Shown here one piece after another: positions 6,302 to 8,636 of a stretch of 8,636 nt of DNA (positions within the stretch are counted from its first letter, which is position 1; each line of letters begins with the position of its first letter). A program made the position numbers and the translations under genes. Source of the DNA: Clostridia bacterium (GTDB lineage: Bacteria; Bacillota; Clostridia; Oscillospirales; CAG-272); the NCBI GenBank assembly GCA_017518025.1, contig JAFWWR010000102.1, positions 1-8,636 of the forward strand. Direction: 5' to 3'. The notes below the pieces were generated by a model, which saw only the letters and a program-made list of their open reading frames with translations, ran no database searches and was not told where the DNA came from.

Positions 6302-6322
6302 GCGATAGTCTGCGGTTATCGC
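6302..6322. promoter_or_regulatory. Putative LysR-type binding site upstream of the metY leader promoter
   Basis: Perfect dyad GCGATA (6302-6307) / TATCGC (6317-6322) with a 9-nt centre; it contains a T-N11-A (T6306, A6318), the usual LysR box. Its centre (6312) is about 66 bp upstream of the predicted start (near 6378), where LysR activators place their recognition site. No T run follows, so it is not a terminator for the lysR gene. Confidence 0.6.
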
Positions 6323-6342
6323 CGGCAATAAAATCAAACGAA

Positions 6343-6371
6343 TTTACAAACGGGTCGATTTGTGGTACAAT
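6343..6371 (+). promoter_or_regulatory. Promoter of the leader peptide-metY-cysK unit
   Basis: TTTACA (6343-6348) and TACAAT (6366-6371), 17 bp apart, each one mismatch from consensus. Predicted start is near 6378, about 29 nt before the leader peptide ATG. Confidence 0.8.
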
Positions 6372-6406
6372 CTTGTCATCAAAACAGAACGAAGGAGGCG
6401 CGAAAG

Positions 6407-6517
6407 ATGTCCGGAACCGAAATTAAAATAATGAACCGCTCGATATGTTGTCGAATGTTTATCTCCCGGGCATGTTGTACGGCCTCTTCCGCGGGGATCC
6501 GCCCCGCTTCGGACTGA
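6407..6517 (+). CDS. Cysteine-rich leader peptide (36 codons) of the metY-cysK attenuator
   Basis: Short open frame not resembling any protein I know. ATG 6407-6409 is preceded by a consensus ribosome binding site AAGGAGG (6392-6398) with 8-nt spacing, among the strongest sites in the window. The peptide runs MSGTEIKIMNRSICCRMF (1-18), ISRACCTASSAGIRPASD (19-36), stop TGA 6515-6517. Two adjacent Cys-Cys pairs (residues 14-15, bases 6446-6451; residues 23-24, bases 6473-6478) are all TGT, although the other genes here use TGC almost exclusively. It starts near the 5' end of the transcript and is followed by alternative hairpins and a T6 terminator before metY. I infer that its translation, not its product, matters: ribosome stalling at the Cys codons would report charged tRNA-Cys level. 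No annotation or conservation data were available to confirm it. Confidence 0.75.
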   Translation: MSGTEIKIMNRSICCRMFISRACCTASSAGIRPASD

Positions 6518-6552
6518 CGTTGTCTCAGCCGACACGGCCGTTTGCCCGGGAG
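6463..6552 (+). promoter_or_regulatory. Putative antiterminator of the cysteine attenuator
   Basis: CTCCCGGGCA (6463-6472), inside the leader peptide between its two Cys-Cys pairs, is the exact complement of TGCCCGGGAG (6543-6552), which includes the 5' arm of the terminator. After an internal loop formed by the second TGTTGT, ACGGCC (6479-6484) pairs with GGCCGT (6536-6541). The enclosed RNA folds into two hairpins: GCGGGG/CCCCGC (6491-6496 with 6502-6507), and TCGG-CTGA/TCAG-CCGA (6509-6517 with 6525-6532, one bulged A) that contains the leader stop codon. Forming this structure would prevent the terminator. The role is inferred from pairing only. Confidence 0.65.
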
Positions 6553-6576
6553 CCCTCAGAGAGCCCCCGGTTTTTT
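6546..6576 (+). terminator. Intrinsic terminator in the metY leader (attenuator)
   Basis: CCGGG (6546-6550) pairs with CCCGG (6566-6570), with an inner CTC/GAG stem (6555-6557 with 6561-6563) across an internal loop, followed directly by T6 (6571-6576). It lies 29 nt after the leader stop and 50 nt before the metY ATG, so it would end transcripts before metY. The stem is moderate in length, suited to being out-competed. Confidence 0.75.
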
Positions 6577-6625
6577 GTGAAACCGAAGAAAATGCCGAAA
6601 TCACAACGTATAAGGAGAAATTATC

Positions 6626-7909
6626 ATGAGCGAATATAAATTTGAGACCCTGCAGCTCCACGTGGGCCAGGAAGAGGCCGATCCGGCGACGGACGCCCGG
6701 GCGGTGCCCATATATCAGACCACCTCGTACGTATTTCACAACAGCCGTCACGCCGCGGACCGTTTCGGTCTTGCGGACGCCGGGAACATATACGGCAGAC
6801 TGACGAACTCCACCCAGGAGGTGCTGGAAAAGCGGCTCGCCGCTCTTGAAGGCGGCAGCGCGGCCCTGGCGGTGGCGTCGGGCGCCGCGGCGATCACCTA
6901 CACGATCGAGGCCCTCGCCGCAAGCGGCGGCCATATCGTGGCGCAGAAGACGATCTACGGCGGGACCTTCAACCTGCTGTCGCACACGCTCCCCCAGTAC
7001 GGGATCAGGACCACTTTCGTCAACGTCCACGACCTCGCGGAGGTGGAGGCGGCGATAGAGGACGACACCCGCGCCGTGTTCCTCGAAACTCTCGGCAATC
7101 CGAACAGCGACATCCCCGACATCGAGGCGGTGGCGGAGATCGCGCACAGGCGCGGTATCCCGGTGGTCATCGACAACACCTTCGGCACGCCGTATCTGAT
7201 CCGCCCCATCGAGCACGGAGCCGACGTCGTGGTCCATTCCGCAACGAAATTCATCGGCGGTCACGGCACCACCCTGGGCGGCATAATCGTCGAGTCGGGC
7301 AAATTCAACTGGAAGGCCGGCGGCAAGTACCCGAACATCGCCTCACCGAACCCCAGTTATCACGGCGTCTCCTTCTACGACGCGGTGGGCCCCGCGGCGT
7401 TCGTCACGTATATCAGGGCGATACTCCTCCGCGACACGGGAGCTTCGATCTCCCCGTTCAACGCGTTCCTTCTCCTGCAGGGGGTGGAGACCCTGTCCCT
7501 GAGACTTGAAAGACACGCGGAGAACACGAAAAAAGTGGTGGAGTACCTCTCGGGCCACCCGCAGGTGGAGAGAGTCAACCATCCGTCCCTGCCGGACCAT
7601 CCGGACCACGCGCTGTACGAGAGGTATTTCCCGAACGGCGGTGGCTCGATCTTCACCTTTGATATAAAGGGCGGTCAGGAGGAAGCGTGGAAGTTCATCG
7701 ACAATCTGTCGATCTTCTCGCTTCTCGCCAACGTCGCGGACGTGAAGAGTCTGGTGATCCATCCCGCGTCCACCACCCACTCCCAGCTCTCCGAAGAGGA
7801 ACTGCTGGATCAGGGCATCAGACCGAACACCATCCGTCTCTCCATCGGGACGGAGCACATCGACGATATCATCGCGGACCTTGAAAAAGGGTTCGACGCG
7901 ATCAGATAA
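6626..7909 (+). CDS. metY: O-acetylhomoserine sulfhydrylase (homocysteine synthase)
   Basis: PLP enzyme of the Cys/Met metabolism family that makes homocysteine from O-acetyl-L-homoserine and sulfide, feeding methionine and, by reverse transsulfuration, cysteine. 427 aa, the typical MetY length, longer than the 380-400 of MetB/MetC. Landmarks: MSEYKFETLQLHVGQEEADP (1-20), AVPIYQTTSYVF (26-37), NIYGRLTNST (54-63), ASGAAAIT (84-91), Tyr111 in KTIYGGT, VIDNTFGTPYL (181-191) with Asp183, and the PLP lysine Lys208 in SATKFIGGHGTTLGG (205-219). AAGGAG (6612-6617) lies 8 nt upstream of the ATG. It contains no cysteine and no methionine after the start codon. It is preceded by the leader with attenuator and followed 47 nt later by cysK without a terminator, so both should share control. 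O-acetylserine use cannot be excluded. Confidence 0.94.
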   Translation: MSEYKFETLQLHVGQEEADPATDARAVPIYQTTSYVFHNSRHAADRFGLADAGNIYGRLTNSTQEVLEKRLAALEGGSAALAVASGAAAITYTIEALAASGGHIVAQKTIYGGTFNLLSHTLPQYGIRTTFVNVHDLAEVEAAIEDDTRAVFLETLGNPNSDIPDIEAVAEIAHRRGIPVVIDNTFGTPYLIRPIEHGADVVVHSATKFIGGHGTTLGGIIVESGKFNWKAGGKYPNIASPNPSYHGVSFYDAVGPAAFVTYIRAILLRDTGASISPFNAFLLLQGVETLSLRLERHAENTKKVVEYLSGHPQVERVNHPSLPDHPDHALYERYFPNGGGSIFTFDIKGGQEEAWKFIDNLSIFSLLANVADVKSLVIHPASTTHSQLSEEELLDQGIRPNTIRLSIGTEHIDDIIADLEKGFDAIR

Positions 7910-7956
7910 GACCGGACAAGACCGGAAAAACGAAAAATAAGAAAGGAAACGTTACC

Positions 7957-8636
7957 ATGTCGAACATTTACACTTCCGCCGATCAGCTGATCGGGAGAAC
8001 ACCTCTTCTCGAGCTCACTCATATCGAAAAAGAATACGGCCTCAAGGCGAAGATCGTCGCAAAACTCGAATACTTCAATCCCGCCGGATCCGTCAAGGAC
8101 AGGATCGCCAAGGCCATGATCGACGAGGCCGAGGCGTCCGGTAAACTGAAGCCGGGATCGGTCATCATCGAACCCACCTCGGGCAACACCGGGATCGGCC
8201 TCGCGTCCGTGGCGGCCGCGAGAGGGTACCGCCTCATCCTGACCATGCCGGAGACCATGTCGGTTGAACGCCGTCAGCTCATCAAGGCCTACGGCGCGGA
8301 GATCGTGCTGACGGACGGCGCGAAGGGCATGAAGGGAGCCATCGAGAAGGCGAACGAGCTCGCCGCGGAGATCCCGGACAGCTTCATCCCCGGCCAGTTC
8401 GTCAATCCTGCGAACCCCACGGCTCACCGTGAGCACACCGGTCCCGAGATCTGGGAAGACACCGACGGCGGCGTGGATATCTTCGTGGCGGGCGTCGGCA
8501 CGGGCGGCACGGTAACGGGCGTCGGCGAATACCTGAAATCGAAGAATCCGAACGTCAAAGTAGTTGCGGTAGAGCCCGCGACCTCCGCGGTACTCTCGAC
8601 AGGCGTCGCCGGAGCGCACAAGATCCAGGGCATCGG
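7957..8636 (+). CDS. cysK: Cysteine synthase (O-acetylserine thiol-lyase), 3' end cut off by window edge
   Basis: PLP enzyme that makes L-cysteine from O-acetyl-L-serine and sulfide. 226 codons plus two bases are visible of an expected 300-310. MSNIYTSADQLIGRTPLLEL is typical of the start; NPAGSVKDRIA (41-51) holds the PLP lysine Lys47; TSGNTGIGLA (74-83) is the substrate-binding loop; GTGGTVTG (181-188) binds the PLP phosphate. The loop PGQFVNPANPTAH fits CysK, whereas CysM tends to differ. No cysteine occurs in the visible part. The ATG follows AAAGGAAA (7942-7949) at a usable distance. It is second in the metY operon, after 47 nt that contain a 10-bp tandem repeat (7908-7927) and no terminator. 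The C-terminus and stop lie beyond the window. Confidence 0.95.
   Translation, partial: MSNIYTSADQLIGRTPLLELTHIEKEYGLKAKIVAKLEYFNPAGSVKDRIAKAMIDEAEASGKLKPGSVIIEPTSGNTGIGLASVAAARGYRLILTMPETMSVERRQLIKAYGAEIVLTDGAKGMKGAIEKANELAAEIPDSFIPGQFVNPANPTAHREHTGPEIWEDTDGGVDIFVAGVGTGGTVTGVGEYLKSKNPNVKVVAVEPATSAVLSTGVAGAHKIQGI

Larger units (their letters stand above)
6292..6625 (+). other. Intergenic control region between lysR and metY
   Basis: This 334-base stretch holds, in order, the LysR-type dyad, the promoter, the leader peptide with its ribosome binding site, the antiterminator with its nested hairpins, the terminator, and the metY ribosome binding site. I see no T-box consensus and no SAM or cobalamin riboswitch. 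No terminator for the upstream operon is visible before the dyad. Confidence 0.7.

Noticed and set aside
6292..6303. GCGG-AAAT-CCGC hairpin as a terminator of lysR
   Set aside because: The stem is only 4 bp and no T run follows.
6568..6585. CGGTTT / AAACCG inverted repeat overlapping the T run of the attenuator
   Set aside because: It could form only after the T run is transcribed, too late to decide termination, and the stem is weak.
6378..6625. T-box, SAM (S-box) or other riboswitch upstream of metY
   Set aside because: No T-box consensus sequence or S-box core motif is visible, and the leader is short and translated, which fits peptide-mediated attenuation better.
6445..6639. 64-codon plus-strand open frame between the leader and metY
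   Set aside because: It has no ribosome binding site, overlaps the better supported leader peptide in another frame, runs through the terminator and the metY ribosome binding site, and overlaps the metY start.
6344..7264. Minus-strand open frame opposite metY (306 codons)
   Set aside because: It covers the metY promoter and leader as well as metY, has no ribosome binding site or domain, and reads as an antisense artefact.
7908..7927. Tandem 10-bp repeat AAGACCGGA(C/A) in the metY-cysK gap
   Set aside because: Only two copies, overlapping the metY stop codon; probably chance or a small duplication with no clear role.
7810..8619. Minus-strand open frame opposite the metY end and cysK
   Set aside because: Antisense shadow; both plus-strand genes are firmly identified there.

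Overview
The window looks like chromosomal DNA of a GC-rich member of the Clostridia (Bacillota), possibly an uncultured gut lineage. The evidence is strong AAGGAGG-type ribosome binding sites, near-consensus sigma-A promoters, a short Oxa1-type YidC with no lipoprotein signal, a clostridial-type L13 N-terminus, and a divergent iscR / nifS-nifU pair. No mobile element, CRISPR array, tRNA or rRNA is visible. The genus cannot be fixed from this sequence.

Left part (1-1976, minus strand): the conserved cluster rpmH - rnpA - yidD - yidC, with yidC running off the left edge. It is driven by a promoter with perfect -35 and -10 hexamers. In most bacteria dnaA and oriC lie upstream of rpmH. Here the neighbour is a divergent rplM-rpsI ribosomal protein operon (2197-3178, plus strand), which ends in two consecutive hairpin terminators, the second bidirectional.

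Middle (3241-6291): a minus-strand Rrf2-family regulator with three Fe-S type cysteines (IscR-like) faces away from a plus-strand operon nifS - nifU - lysR. That operon encodes a cysteine desulfurase, an Fe-S scaffold protein and a LysR regulator resembling CmbR/FhuR. Both divergent promoters carry the same 16-bp repeat in the spacer between their -35 and -10 elements, which suggests joint repression by the IscR-like protein.

Right part (6292-8636): metY (O-acetylhomoserine sulfhydrylase) and cysK (cysteine synthase, cut by the right edge) follow a 334-base untranslated region. I read that region as a complete control element. It holds a LysR-type dyad centred near -66, a promoter, a strong ribosome binding site, and a 36-codon leader peptide with two Cys-Cys pairs all written TGT. 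After these come an intrinsic terminator and a perfect 10-bp complement between the leader and the 5' arm of that terminator. This is the layout expected of ribosome-mediated, cysteine-sensing transcription attenuation, and it is the most interesting part of the window. MetY contains no cysteine and only its initiator methionine, so it could be made during sulfur amino acid starvation.

Taken together, the right two thirds form a sulfur module: CysK and MetY assimilate sulfide into cysteine and homocysteine, NifS takes sulfur from cysteine, NifU assembles it into clusters, and two regulators plus an attenuator would balance supply and use.
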